DNA of 64,000 bases from Cupriavidus yeoncheonensis (GCF_905397275.1 NZ_CAJPUY010000012.1:62001-126000), one strand, 5' to 3'. Shown: positions 17,928-30,565, counted from the stretch's first letter. The notes: generated from the sequence alone by a model not told the origin. A program made the numbers and translations.

Positions 17928-20197
17928 CCTTGCCGACCGCCTCTCTACCCTCTCCATCCGCCCCGTTGCACGCGCTGGCGCGGCGTGCCGGCTTGCAGCC
18001 GCACTGGCTCGATGCCTGGGGCCGGCCGCAGCAGGTCGCGGACGCGGCGCTGCGCCGCTTGCTGCAAGGCCTGGCGCTGGCCTGCGACACGCCCGCGCAG
18101 TGCCAGGCCTCGTGTGCATGGCTGGACGCCGGGGATGCTGCCCGCGGGCTGCCTGCGCTGATCACGGCGGACCAGGGGCAGCCCGTCGCCGTGCCGTGGC
18201 CCGATGGCACGGATGCGCGGCCGTACCGGATCGAACTTGAAGATGGCAGCCGTCTCGACGGGACGGCCGAGCCCGCCGGAGACGGGATGCTGCGCCTCGC
18301 GCCCGTCGCCGCATGCGGCTACCACCGCCTGCACATTGGCGACGCGCAGGCTGTGCTGGCGGTGGCCCCGCAGCGCTGCTTCGGCGTGGACGACGCTCTG
18401 CGCACAGCCGGCCGCGCATCCGACCACACAGCCGACCCCACAGCCGACCGCGCAGCGGCGCGCGCGCGCGCCTGGGGGCTGGCGGTGCAACTCTATGGCC
18501 TGCGCCGCGGCGCGCCGACCGGCATGGGCGACCTGTCGGCACTGGCGCAGTGCTGCCAGGCAGCCGCCGGCGAACACGCCGATGCCGTGGCCATCAATCC
18601 GCTTCATGCGGGCTTTGCCGCGCTGCCGGAGCGCTACAGCCCTTATTCGCCGTCCAGCCGCCTGTTCCACAATCCGCTCTATGCGGACCCCGCCGCCGTC
18701 TTCGGGCAGGACGCGGTCGACAGCGCCATCGCGGCGCTGAACGCCGGCGCAGCTTTCGCGCAGCATGAGGCCCGCAGCGAGATCGACTGGCCGGAGCTGT
18801 CGCGGCTGCGCCTGTCCGTGCTGCGCTGGCTCTGGGAGCACCGCGGGCAACTGCTGCCGCCGGCAGCACTGGACGCGTGCGCCGCATTCCGCGCGCGCGG
18901 CGGCACCGCGCTGCACGATCACGCGTGCTATGAAGCGATCCAGGCCAGCCGCCTCGGCGCAGCGGCCAACGGCATGAATGCAAGCGGCGCGGCGGACTGG
19001 CGCTGCTGGCCGGTGACGCTGCGCTCGCCCGCCGATCCGGCCGTGGCTGCGTTCGCGATGACCCATGCGCAGGAAATCGACTACCACGTCTTCCTGCAAT
19101 GGCTGGCCGACGACGGACGCGCGCGTGCCCAGCAGGCCGCGCGCGACGCGGGCATGGCAATCGGCGTGATCGCGGACCTGGCGGTGGGCGCGGACCCGGG
19201 CGGCAGCCAGGCATGGTCGCGCCAGCAGGACATCCTCGACGGTTTCCACGCCGGCGCACCGCCGGATGTCTACAACCCGCACGGACAGGACTGGGGCGTG
19301 TCGGTGTTTTCTCCGCGAAGCCTGCACCAGCATGGCTATGGCGCGTTCATCGAGATGCTGCGCGCCAACCTGGCCCATGCCGGCGGGCTGCGCATCGACC
19401 ATGTGCTGGGCCTGGCGCGCATGTGGCTGGTACCGGCGGGCGCTTCTGCCCGCGACGGGGCCTACCTGGACTTCCCGCTGCAGGTGCTGCTGCGGCTGGT
19501 GGCGCTGGAATCGTGGCGGCACCGCGCCATCATCATCGGCGAAAACCTGGGCACCGTGCCGCCGCACCTGGACAGCGCGCTGGCCGCGCGCGGCGTGCTC
19601 GGCATCGACGTGCTGTGGTTCGCGCGCGCGGAACCGGCACCGCCGGCACCTCCGGAAGCGGCCGCCACCGCACCCGATGCGCTGGCCGCGGTTGCGCCGG
19701 CCGATGCCGCGCCGTTCCTGCGCGCCGAGGACTGGCCCAGGCATGCCGTCGCCACCACCTCGACGCACGACCTGCCCACCGTCGCCGGATGGTGGCGGGG
19801 ACAGGACCTTGCATGGCGCGAACGGCTCGGCTTGCTCGCGCCAGCCGAAACCCCGCAGGACGTGCGCGCCGCCCGTGTGCGCGAGCGCACCGCACTATGG
19901 CAGGCGCTGTGCGACGCTGGTCTTGCCGGCGGGGACCTGCCGGGCCCGGAACATCCGCCCCTTGACGCCGTGCTGGCCTGGCTTGGCCGCACCCGCACGC
20001 CGCTGTGCCTGTTGCCCCTGGAGGACCTGCTGGGCGCGGCCGAACAAGCCAACCTGCCCGGCACCACGGCGGGCCATCCCAACTGGCAGCGCAGGCTCGA
20101 TGCGGATGTGCGCCGGCTGTTCGATACGCCGGACTTGCGCGCACGGGCACGGGCGGTGCGCCAGGGCCGCCTGCCCGGCGCGCCGCGCGCGCGCTGA
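17924..20197 (+). CDS. malQ: 4-alpha-glucanotransferase (amylomaltase)
   Basis: A 757-residue GH77 enzyme that disproportionates maltodextrins, producing longer chains for GlgP and glucose. Catalytic residues: Asp492 in LRIDHVLGLARMWLVPAG, Glu540 in IIGENLGTVP and Asp616 in STHDLPTVAGWW. The N-terminal 150 residues are the extra beta region found in long MalQ forms. A 12-base tandem repeat encodes residues 167-178 at the junction before the barrel. The ATG overlaps the glgX stop by four bases. Confidence 0.95.
18421..18456 (+). repeat. three imperfect 12-base tandem units inside malQ
   Basis: Units CGACCACACAGC, CGACCCCACAGC and CGACCGCGCAGC lie head to tail. They are in frame and encode an Asp-x-Thr/Ala-Ala pattern in the linker before the catalytic barrel. 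Confidence 0.8.
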
Positions 20198-20222
20198 GCC
20201 ACCTTGATACGGAGCTCGCCCC

Positions 20223-22766
<2,544 letters not shown>

Positions 22767-22946
22767 GGCCATGCATCTTCTACAAAGCGGCGCGCGGATG
22801 CGCCATCCCGACCACGCAGCGGCAGGGCCGGAGCGGTCCTTGCCACGGCCTGTGGCCTGGCATGGACTTCGCAGAACCAGGGCGGTGCCCGGCGCCTTCG
22901 GCGAACGGGGCCGCGCCCGCCCGGCCACAACTGTCAGGAGCCGATC

Positions 22947-24932
22947 TTGAACCAGTATTCGTTTTTTCTCGGAACCGGTGCCACCTCGGCGACACCTCGA
23001 CTGGCGCCGCTGGACAGCTTCTCGGCCGGCGCGCCGCGGGCGCCCGCGGCCAACGACGATCCGCACGGCTATGCGTTTGGCCCGGTATGGCTGCCCGAGG
23101 GGCGCATCGGCTTCCGCCTGTGGGCACCGGACGCCGCGCAGCGTGGCGAGTCGGTGCGGCTGGAGATCGCGGGCATGGGGCCAGTGCGCATGACGCCGGG
23201 CGAAGGCGGCTGGTTCCACGCGGTCGTGCCGTGTGGCGATGGCACACGCTACTGGTTCCGGCTCGATGACGGCACCACCTTTCCCGATCCCGCTTCGCGG
23301 TGGCAGCCGGGCGACGTGCACGGCCCCAGTGTCGCGTGCCAGCCCAGGGCCGCCACCTATCCGTGGACCTGCCCGGACTGGCGCGGGCGACCGTGGCACG
23401 AGGCCGTCATCTGCGAGCTTCACGTCGGCCTGTGCGGCGGCTACGCGGGCGCCATGCAGCAACTGCAGCGGCTCAGTGCGCTGGGGTTCACCGCCGTGGA
23501 ACTGATGCCGCTCGCCGAGTTTCCCGGCGCACGCAACTGGGGCTATGACGGCGTGCTGCCATTTGCGCCCGAATCCGCCTATGGCACCCCGGATCAGCTG
23601 CGCGCGCTGGTGGATCATGCACACAGCCTTGGCATGATGGTGCTGCTCGACGTGGTCTATAACCACTTCGGGCCCGAGGGCAACTACCTGCACCACTATG
23701 CGAACGCCTTCTTCCGGCAGGACCGCAAGACGCCATGGGGTCCCGCGATCGATTTCCGCCGCCCGGAAGTGCGCCGCTTCTTTACCGAGAATGCGCGCTA
23801 CTGGCTGGAAGAGTTCCGCTTCGACGGCCTGCGTCTCGACGCCGTGCATGCCATCGACGACGAAGGCTGGCTGACGACGCTGCCGTCGGACCTGCGCGCG
23901 TGGCCGGGCATGGCCGGGCGCCACATCCACCTCGTACTGGAGAACGACCACAACGACGCCTCGCGCCTCGCGGCCGGGTTCGACGCTCAATGGAACGATG
24001 ACGCCCACCATGCGCTGCATGTCCTGCTGACCGGCGAGCACGACGGCTACTATCGCGACTACGCTGCGGGTGCCGCGGACTCCGGCCAGGACGGCCAGCC
24101 CAGCCCGCATTCGCCGCTGCGGCACCTGGCCCGCGTGCTGGCCGAAGGCTTCGCCTACCAGGGCGAAGTGTCGCCGTTCCGGTCGGCCGCCGCGGATTCG
24201 CACGCGCCCGTCCGTCGCGGCCAACCCAGTGGCCACCTGCCACCCACGGCCTTTGTCTGCTTCCTGCAGAACCACGACCAGACCGGCAATCGCGCCTTCG
24301 GCGAACGGCTGGCCGCCCTGGCCGATCCCGAGGCGCTGCGCGCCGCGGTGGCGCTGCAACTGCTCTGCCCGCAGGTGCCGCTGGTGTTCATGGGCGAGGA
24401 ATGCGGGGCGCAAACGCCGTTCTACTATTTCACCAGCCATCCTCCGGAACTGGCCGAGGCCGTGCGCCAGGGGCGCAGGCAGGAATTTGCCAGCGTGGCA
24501 GCCTTCGGCGACGAGGCGCGGGCACGGGAAATTCCCGACCCCAACGACCCGGCAACGTTCGAGGCCTCGCGACCGCCGATGCGCGTCGAGAATGACTGGA
24601 CCCGCTACTACCGCCGGCTGCTCGCCATCCGGCAGGAATGGCTCATGCACCGGCTGCCGCGCGCCCGCAGCGCGGGCGTCGACGTGCTCGGGCGCGCCGC
24701 GCTGCGCGCACGCTGGCGCCTGGGCGACGGCGCGTGCCTGTCGATCTGGCTGAACCTGGGCCGGGAGGCCGTGACCTGCCAGCCGCCCGCGCCCGGCTAC
24801 GCCATGCTTCACGAAACCGCCGCCGGCCACGCCGATTCGCTGGCCAGCGGTTCGCTGCCCGCGCTGAGCTGCATCGCCGTGCTGTCCGGCCACGGCACGC
24901 CAGGCCATGGCGTCGGCGCCGGCGTCCGCTGA
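22947..24932 (+). CDS. treZ: malto-oligosyltrehalose trehalohydrolase
   Basis: A 661-residue GH13_10 enzyme that cleaves trehalose from the maltooligosyltrehalose made by TreY. An N-terminal beta module (FGPVWLPEGRIGFRLWAPDA) precedes the barrel, with Asp298 in FDGLRLDAVHAI and Glu332 in LVLENDHND. ELHVGLCGGYAGAMQQL and ELMPLAEFPGARNWGYDG are typical. The start is TTG at 22947, chosen because CAGGAG stands six bases upstream. The reading frame overlaps treY by 26 bases. Confidence 0.95.
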   Translation: MNQYSFFLGTGATSATPRLAPLDSFSAGAPRAPAANDDPHGYAFGPVWLPEGRIGFRLWAPDAAQRGESVRLEIAGMGPVRMTPGEGGWFHAVVPCGDGTRYWFRLDDGTTFPDPASRWQPGDVHGPSVACQPRAATYPWTCPDWRGRPWHEAVICELHVGLCGGYAGAMQQLQRLSALGFTAVELMPLAEFPGARNWGYDGVLPFAPESAYGTPDQLRALVDHAHSLGMMVLLDVVYNHFGPEGNYLHHYANAFFRQDRKTPWGPAIDFRRPEVRRFFTENARYWLEEFRFDGLRLDAVHAIDDEGWLTTLPSDLRAWPGMAGRHIHLVLENDHNDASRLAAGFDAQWNDDAHHALHVLLTGEHDGYYRDYAAGAADSGQDGQPSPHSPLRHLARVLAEGFAYQGEVSPFRSAAADSHAPVRRGQPSGHLPPTAFVCFLQNHDQTGNRAFGERLAALADPEALRAAVALQLLCPQVPLVFMGEECGAQTPFYYFTSHPPELAEAVRQGRRQEFASVAAFGDEARAREIPDPNDPATFEASRPPMRVENDWTRYYRRLLAIRQEWLMHRLPRARSAGVDVLGRAALRARWRLGDGACLSIWLNLGREAVTCQPPAPGYAMLHETAAGHADSLASGSLPALSCIAVLSGHGTPGHGVGAGVR

Positions 24933-27636
24933 CCGGAGTGCGCAGCCGGGCGCGCCGCCGTTGCCGCCGCTGCTGCCGCGGGCCACCGCGCGCCTGCAAC
25001 TGCGCCCTGGCTTCACGCTCGCGGACGCGGCCGGGGTGGTCCGCTACTATGCCGCGCTCGGCGTCAGCCACCTCTATCTCTCGCCGGTGTGCGAGGCGCG
25101 GCCGGGCTCCACGCACGGCTACGACGTGACCGATTTCACGCGCGTGCGCGACGAGCTTGGCGGCGAGAGCGCGCTGCGCGCGCTGGCAGGTCGCGCGCGG
25201 GACGCCGGACTCGGGCTGATCCTCGACATCGTGCCCAACCACATGGCCGCCGATGCCACCCACAATGCGTGGTGGCGCGACGTGCTGGCGCACGGACAGG
25301 ACAGTCCGCATGCCGCATGTTTCGATATCGACTGGCAGCCGCCGGACCCGACCCTCCACGGCAAGGTGCTGGTGCCCGTGCTCGGCCATCCGTACTGGGA
25401 ATCGCTCACACGCGGCGAGCTGCGCGTGGTGCCTGCCGCCGGCGGCGATGCGGCAACGCTGCGCTACTTCGAGCACGACTTTCCGCTTGCACCGGGCGAA
25501 CTCCTGCGCCACGCCGCGAACCGTCCGGAATGGTTCGATGCCACGCACGAAGCCGGCCGCGAACACCTGCATGCCTTGCTGGAGCGCCAGCACTACCGCC
25601 TGGCCTGGTGGCGCACGGCGGCGACGGCGCTCAACCGGCGGCGCTTCTTCGAGATCAGCGACCTGGTCGGCATACGGCAGGAAGATGACGCGGTATTCGC
25701 CGCCACGCATGCGCTCGTGTTCCGCCTGCTGCGCGAAGGCATCATCGACGGCGTCCGGGTGGACCACGTCGACGGCCTTGCCGACCCCGCGGCCTACTGC
25801 CGGCGACTGCGCGCGTGCCTGGACGCGCATGCCGCCCATCGACCCTCGGCACCGACCCGGCCGCGCCCGTGGCTGGTGGTCGAGAAGATCCTGGCCGCGG
25901 GCGAGGCCTTGCCGGCGGACTGGCAGGTCGACGGCACCACCGGCTATGACTTCATGGATCAGGTCAGCGCGGTGCTGCACAGCGAGGCGGGCACCGCGCC
26001 GCTCGCCGCCTTGTGGCGACAGACCGGGGGCCGGCCCGCCAGTTATCCGGCCGCGCTCGCGGATGCGCGCCGCCAGATCCTGCGGCATCACCTGGTCACG
26101 GAATTCGAAGGCGCCTGCGCCCGCCTGCACGCTTGCGCGGCCGTCGAACCCGCCACACGGGACCTGACCCTGCCGGCATTGCGGCAAGCACTGGCTGCGC
26201 TGCTGGAGGCCGTCCCCGTCTATCGGACCTACTTCGACAGCCCGCCTTCGGGCCGCGATGCCGCCCCGCATGCCGCGCCACAAGCCGCCCCACATGCCGC
26301 CCCACATGCCGGGCAGGCAATGCTCGACACGGCAGCCCGCAGCGCCTGCGCTACGCTCGCACCCGAACAGGCGGCAGCGCTCGACTTTATCCTGGCTTGC
26401 CTGCGCACGCGGCAGCCGGATGCCAGCGCGCCGGCGCAGGCGCGGCGTCGCGTGCAGCAACTGATGCCGGCGCTGGCCGCCAAGGCCGGCGAAGACACGG
26501 CGTTCTACCGCTATGGGCCGCTGCTGTCGCGCAACGAGGTCGGCAGCCATCCGGCCGCGCTGGCGCTGGCGCCGGCAGACTTCCATGCCGCCATGGCGGC
26601 GCGGCAGCGGTCCTTTCCGCATGCGATGCTGGCCACGGCCACCCATGATCACAAGCGCGGTGAAGATGCGCGCATGCGCCTGGCGGTATTGAGCGAACTG
26701 CCCAAGGCGTGGGCCGCAGCGGTGCGCGCATGGGAGGCCGACGGCGCGCGCTTGCTGGCTTCGCTGCCCCGCGCTCCCGACCCGGCCGACCGGCTGATGC
26801 TGTACCAGACGCTGGTAGGCGCCTGGCCGATGCAGGCCGATGCGCTTGCGCGGCATGAGGCGCTGGCCGCATTCCTGCAGCGCATCGGCGCATGGCAGCG
26901 CAAGGCCATTTGCGAAGCCAAGCTGCATGGCAACTGGACGCAACCGGACCTTGGCTACGAAGACGCCTGCGACGCCTTCCTGCACGGGCTTGCGGCGGAC
27001 TGGCCGCACGGCGGTCTGCTCGTCCGGATCGGCCAGTTCGCGCAGCGCGTGGCCCCGGCTGGCGCCATGAACAGCCTCGCGCAGGCCATGCTCCAGCTCA
27101 CGGCGCCCGGCGTGCCGGACCGCTACCAGGGGTGCGAAGCGTGGGACCTGAGCCTGGTCGACCCGGACAACCGGCGACCACCCGACTATCAGCGCCTGCA
27201 AGCGCAACTGGACTGCGGCGCCGGCTGGGCCGAGTGGCTGCCGCGCTGGCGCGACGGACGTATCAAGCAGCAGCTCGTGCGGCACGCGCTGGCGGCGCGC
27301 CGCGCGCAGGAAGCACTGTTCCTGGAAGGCGACTACCAGCCGCTGATGGCGCAGGGTCCGCTGGCCGGCCACGTACTGGCCTTTGCGCGGACACGCGGCG
27401 CCCACGAAGCATTGACGGTGGTATCACGCCTTGGCGCCGCGCTCGTCGACCACGACCTGCCCCGCATTGCGCCGGCCCGCTGGGGCCACACTGCCATCAA
27501 GGCGGGCGAGCGGCGGTGCGGAAGCTGGATGGATGCGCTGACGCGGCAAACCTGCATTGCCGGGCCGGACGGCGCCCTGCCGTTGCGGGAAGTGCTTGGC
27601 GTGCTGCCTGTGGCGCTGCTGCTGCGGCCGGCCTAG
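24907..27636 (+). CDS. treY: malto-oligosyltrehalose synthase
   Basis: A 909-residue GH13_26 enzyme that turns the reducing-end alpha-1,4 bond of maltodextrins into an alpha,alpha-1,1 bond. It has the diagnostic SHLYLSPVCEARPGSTHGYD start, DIVPNHMA, Asp286 in GVRVDHVDGLADP and Glu326 in LVVEKILAAGE, and later ATATHDHKRGEDARMR. The start lies inside treZ (26-base overlap), so translation is probably coupled. A four-unit Ala-Ala-Pro-His/Gln repeat occupies residues 452-467. It is the last gene of the cluster and converges on the gene ending at 27650. Confidence 0.95.
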   Translation: MASAPASADRSAQPGAPPLPPLLPRATARLQLRPGFTLADAAGVVRYYAALGVSHLYLSPVCEARPGSTHGYDVTDFTRVRDELGGESALRALAGRARDAGLGLILDIVPNHMAADATHNAWWRDVLAHGQDSPHAACFDIDWQPPDPTLHGKVLVPVLGHPYWESLTRGELRVVPAAGGDAATLRYFEHDFPLAPGELLRHAANRPEWFDATHEAGREHLHALLERQHYRLAWWRTAATALNRRRFFEISDLVGIRQEDDAVFAATHALVFRLLREGIIDGVRVDHVDGLADPAAYCRRLRACLDAHAAHRPSAPTRPRPWLVVEKILAAGEALPADWQVDGTTGYDFMDQVSAVLHSEAGTAPLAALWRQTGGRPASYPAALADARRQILRHHLVTEFEGACARLHACAAVEPATRDLTLPALRQALAALLEAVPVYRTYFDSPPSGRDAAPHAAPQAAPHAAPHAGQAMLDTAARSACATLAPEQAAALDFILACLRTRQPDASAPAQARRRVQQLMPALAAKAGEDTAFYRYGPLLSRNEVGSHPAALALAPADFHAAMAARQRSFPHAMLATATHDHKRGEDARMRLAVLSELPKAWAAAVRAWEADGARLLASLPRAPDPADRLMLYQTLVGAWPMQADALARHEALAAFLQRIGAWQRKAICEAKLHGNWTQPDLGYEDACDAFLHGLAADWPHGGLLVRIGQFAQRVAPAGAMNSLAQAMLQLTAPGVPDRYQGCEAWDLSLVDPDNRRPPDYQRLQAQLDCGAGWAEWLPRWRDGRIKQQLVRHALAARRAQEALFLEGDYQPLMAQGPLAGHVLAFARTRGAHEALTVVSRLGAALVDHDLPRIAPARWGHTAIKAGERRCGSWMDALTRQTCIAGPDGALPLREVLGVLPVALLLRPA
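26260..26307 (+). repeat. four 12-base tandem units inside treY
   Basis: Units GCCGCCCCGCAT, GCCGCGCCACAA and twice GCCGCCCCACAT lie head to tail and in frame, encoding Ala-Ala-Pro-His/Gln four times. The last two copies are identical. Confidence 0.85.
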
Positions 27637-27649
27637 CAGTCCGGCTGCG

Positions 27650-28225
27650 TCACAACGTCGGCGCGATGCCCCGCGTGAGTCGGGCGGCGATCGGCGTCAA
27701 CTGCTTGCCCGCCCGCGCCTCGGTGGGCGACGCGCCCTGCTGCTGCGGCAGGTATGGCCGGATCACCAGGGCCACGTAATCGTCTTCCTTCGGCGTCACG
27801 ACGATATACGCCAGGCCCGACATCACCAGGCCGACCTCGCCGAGTTCCGTGGAGATGCGCGCGACGATGAAGCGTTGCAGCAGGCGCGGATCGATCGACT
27901 CGTCGATCGCCAGCGCCGCCGTGCAGATGGTGAGGAAGCAGCGCTCGACCTCCTGGCAGACCACCACGACCTCGTCGAGCGCGTAGCCGGACTGGCTCGC
28001 GCGCACCAGCACCGAGACACCGGTGCTTGGCGCGGCCCGGTGCCAGCCCGGCTTGACCTTGAAGGACGGCAGGGTCAGTCCCGAGCCCGTGTCGTGGGCG
28101 ACGGTATTGAAGCGTTGCGAGAAGGCCGACGGCGTCATGGCGAGCAGTTGCCGTTCGACGGGGGTCGAGGACACCGCCACGGACGAGGCGAGGACGAGGG
28201 AAGACAGGACGGCGGCCAGATTCAT
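27650..28225 (-). CDS. exported protein of unknown function (191 aa)
   Basis: A 191-residue protein with an N-terminal signal sequence (MNLAAVLSSLVLASSVAVSS). The mature part has mixed alpha/beta character with VSVLVRASQSGYALDEVVVV, two cysteines (VCQEVERCFLTIC region has three) and AYIVVTPKEDDYVALVI. I do not recognise the family. The start is fixed by GGAGGAAGCT before the ATG; a longer open frame upstream is not protein-like. It converges on treY with a 13-base gap. Confidence 0.65.
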   Translation of the reverse strand: MNLAAVLSSLVLASSVAVSSTPVERQLLAMTPSAFSQRFNTVAHDTGSGLTLPSFKVKPGWHRAAPSTGVSVLVRASQSGYALDEVVVVCQEVERCFLTICTAALAIDESIDPRLLQRFIVARISTELGEVGLVMSGLAYIVVTPKEDDYVALVIRPYLPQQQGASPTEARAGKQLTPIAARLTRGIAPTL

Positions 28226-28600
28226 AGCTTCCTCCCAATCGGTGAGCCGCTTCCCCCCGGCCGGCTGCCTGGACGCCACCCCGCAAGCGGTCCAAGGCCA
28301 GCATCGATCTTCACTATAGACGCGGCTGCACGCAAATGCCGCGCCACATGTGCCGCCGGGGCGCCGGGGCGACCACCTTCGCGCGCACGTCCGCCCGCCC
28401 ATGCAGTTTCTTCAGCCGCGGTAAAAAGTACAGCAGCGCTGCTGCGATTGCGCCGCATGGCCGTGCGCACTGCCGCCCGCCGGTGCGGGAACGAAGCTTG
28501 CAGAGATATGCGCAAGGGCCGGCCAGACGCTGGACCATGTGGCGGCCGTTGTCGCCGCATGCTGCCCGGGAAGGCTGGCCGCTATCCGGAGGACATCGCC
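28226..28600. other. 375-base divergent intergenic region
   Basis: Lies between the minus-strand exported protein and the plus-strand BON protein. It holds a 14-base perfect palindrome CAGCAGCGCTGCTG at 28429-28442, preceded by a short A-rich stretch (GGTAAAAAGTA). I see no convincing gene here. Confidence 0.5.
28429..28442. promoter_or_regulatory. 14-base perfect palindrome, possible operator
   Basis: CAGCAGCGCTGCTG reads the same on both strands. It is located about 160 bases upstream of the BON gene and 200 bases upstream of the divergent gene. A role as operator is only a guess. Confidence 0.3.
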
Positions 28601-28972
28601 ATGAACACTCGTCTGCGCGCCAAGCTCGCATCGACCGCGCCAGCCGTGGCAGCCGCGCTGCTGTTCGCTGGCAGCGCTATCCATGCCGCGCCAACAGATC
28701 CGGCCCCGGCGCCGTCGTCGCCGGGCCGAACGGCCGAGCCCCGTGACACCCAGGCCAGCAGTGACCGTGACATCACGACGGAAGTCCGGGCGCGGCTGGC
28801 GTCCAGCCGGGCCGTCGATCCGGCGAATATCCGCGTCAGCACGACCGACGGGGTGGTGCGACTGGAGGGCACCGTGCGCGACGACGCGCAACGCGCGAGC
28901 GTGATGGACATGGCGCGCCGCGTCCGCGGCGTGACCGCGGTATCCGACGAATTGAAGGCCCGCACCGACTAA
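28601..28972 (+). CDS. periplasmic BON-domain protein
   Basis: A 123-residue protein: a signal peptide (about residues 1-29, ending IHAAP), a Pro/Ser-rich linker, and one BON domain (about 55-120) with DITTEVRARLASSRAVD, IRVSTTDGVVRLEGTVRD and RVRGVTAVSDELK. It resembles the single-BON OsmY-like proteins of the periplasm that respond to osmotic stress. CCGGAGGACATCGCC precedes the ATG. A charged small protein follows 25 bases later. Confidence 0.85.
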   Translation: MNTRLRAKLASTAPAVAAALLFAGSAIHAAPTDPAPAPSSPGRTAEPRDTQASSDRDITTEVRARLASSRAVDPANIRVSTTDGVVRLEGTVRDDAQRASVMDMARRVRGVTAVSDELKARTD

Positions 28973-28997
28973 CCAGGTTTTGAGGAGGGCACGGCAA

Positions 28998-29216
28998 ATG
29001 AATACGCACCGCCAGCACGAGCACGACAACCGGCAGGACCTCAAGCGGACAAGCCACAAGGGGCCCGATGTCGACCATGAACGCGGAAAGCCCGGCCGCG
29101 AGCCCCGGCGCGACGTGGAGCGCGAGCACGACATTCCCGACGAGAACGGCGAGCCGCCGTCGGTGCGCCGCGGCGGCAGTCCCGAAGCCAGCGAGCCGCC
29201 GGTCGAGAACACCTGA
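28998..29216 (+). CDS. small charged, probably disordered protein (72 aa)
   Basis: A 72-residue, extremely hydrophilic protein rich in Asp, Glu, Arg, His and Pro, with no hydrophobic core. GAGGAGGGC precedes the ATG. It lies 25 bases after the periplasmic BON gene and probably shares its transcript. The composition recalls stress-associated disordered proteins; no family recognised. Confidence 0.55.
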   Translation: MNTHRQHEHDNRQDLKRTSHKGPDVDHERGKPGREPRRDVEREHDIPDENGEPPSVRRGGSPEASEPPVENT

Positions 29217-29268
29217 ACGTCTGAAGTCTGGTCTGAAGTCTGAAATCTGAAGCCAACCGGAGAGCAGG

Positions 29269-29661
29269 ATGAGCAAGACCGTACGAACCGGAGGAGGCGC
29301 CAACAGGCGGGCGTCGGCGGCTTCACGCCCGCAGGCTGCCGCGTCGTCAACGCGCAAGCGTAGCGACGAGCACGACGAGCGCAAACGCAGCGACGCGCGC
29401 AGCGCCAGGGAGGCCGCCGGCGGCAACGTGCCAAGCACGCTGGACCCCGACCTGACCGAGCCGGCGGAGGATATCGACGCCGAACTGGCCCAGATCGACC
29501 GTGAGCGCCATGAGCCGCCCGACCAAGCGCTTCCCGAGGAACTGATCGGCGAGGACGTCGAACGCGCGGCGGAGCGCCTGCCCGCTGGCGTGCCGGTCGA
29601 CAAGGCTGACCGTACGGACGAGCGTGAGGAGCGTCCTCCCTCTGCGCCGAAGATCGACTAG
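29269..29661 (+). CDS. hydrophilic, probably disordered protein (130 aa)
   Basis: A 130-residue protein: a basic Ser/Ala/Arg-rich N-terminal half and an acidic C-terminal half (STLDPDLTEPAEDIDAELAQ, LPEELIGEDVERAAERL). No signal peptide, membrane segment or known domain. GGAGAGCAGG precedes the ATG. Third gene of the 28601-29661 run, closed by a strong hairpin. Confidence 0.6.
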   Translation: MSKTVRTGGGANRRASAASRPQAAASSTRKRSDEHDERKRSDARSAREAAGGNVPSTLDPDLTEPAEDIDAELAQIDRERHEPPDQALPEELIGEDVERAAERLPAGVPVDKADRTDEREERPPSAPKID

Positions 29662-29675
29662 GTTATCCCACACGA

Positions 29676-29703
29676 AATCGCCCCGGGCAGTGCCGGGGCG
29701 ATT
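29676..29703. terminator. bidirectional hairpin between convergent genes
   Basis: Perfect 11-base inverted repeat AATCGCCCCGG / CCGGGGCGATT with a 6-base loop, 14 bases after the stop at 29661 and 30 bases before the end of the minus-strand BON gene. The stem ends in A/T on both sides, as expected for a shared terminator, although the T tract is short. Confidence 0.7.
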
Positions 29704-29733
29704 CAGTTGTGACAACGGCCTACTCCGAGCGAC

Positions 29734-30465
29734 CTACTCCGAGGCCAGCATGCCGTAGCGGTGCACGTGGATGTGGTTGAGCACATCGCGCACGCCGAAC
29801 ACCGACTCCGCGATGTCTTCGATCTCGTACTTGCTGCGCCGGTCGTTCACGGTGCCTTCCATCGTCACCACGCCGTCGTGTACCTGCACCGTCACCTCGC
29901 TCACATCGAGCCCGGGTTCATGCGCGAGCCGCGTGCACACATCGTCGTGGATGCGGTCGTCGGCGCGGCGATAGTTGCGCGGCCCTTCGCTGCGGCGATA
30001 ACCGGCATCGCCACGGCCGTAGCCGCGCTCGCGCCCATGACGCTCCTGCTCCTGCTCCCGCTCTCGTTGCTCATCCAGGACATACATGGGATAGCGGCCC
30101 TGCTCGCGGCGCGGATCGGGGCGCCTCTCGCCGTATCGTTCCTGGCGGGACGCCCCGGAAGCGGGCCAGGTCCACTCTTCGACGTAGAGCCCGACCCATT
30201 CCTCGTCGCCCTCGTCGCGCCGCCGGTCCTGCTGGCCCCAGGTGCCGCGTTCGTCTTCGCGTGGCAGTCGTTCTTCGGGATTGCCGTGGCGGGCCGAAAG
30301 ATGACGCATGCGTTCGGTTCGCTGATGCGCCGGCAAATCGCTGTAGCCCTGGTCATTGCCGCCGTACATGCGCTGGGCTGGCCTGCGCAGGTAGTCGTCG
30401 TCGCCGCGCGGGTAGTCGTCATCGCGCGGATCGCGGCGGCGATCGGGATAGTCGCTGAGTCTCAT
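29734..30465 (-). CDS. BON-domain protein with long charged N-terminal region
   Basis: A 243-residue protein. The first 170 residues are Arg/Asp/Gln/Tyr-rich and hydrophilic, including a Glu/Gln/Arg run (EQREREQEQERHGRERG). A C-terminal BON domain holds VQVHDGVVTMEGTVNDRRSK and DIAESVFGVRDVLNHIHV, very like the protein at 3934-4482. The start is fixed by AAAGGAGGTAATCCC before the ATG, one of the strongest ribosome binding sites in the window. No signal peptide, so probably cytoplasmic. Confidence 0.82.
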   Translation of the reverse strand: MRLSDYPDRRRDPRDDDYPRGDDDYLRRPAQRMYGGNDQGYSDLPAHQRTERMRHLSARHGNPEERLPREDERGTWGQQDRRRDEGDEEWVGLYVEEWTWPASGASRQERYGERRPDPRREQGRYPMYVLDEQREREQEQERHGRERGYGRGDAGYRRSEGPRNYRRADDRIHDDVCTRLAHEPGLDVSEVTVQVHDGVVTMEGTVNDRRSKYEIEDIAESVFGVRDVLNHIHVHRYGMLASE

Positions 30466-30565
30466 GGGATTACCTCCTTTGCCCCGGGGCGGTGGCAATG
30501 ATTTCAACCGATGGTAAAAGCGACCGCACGCGGATGCGACGCCTCAGCAGCCTGCGCGCGACCAG

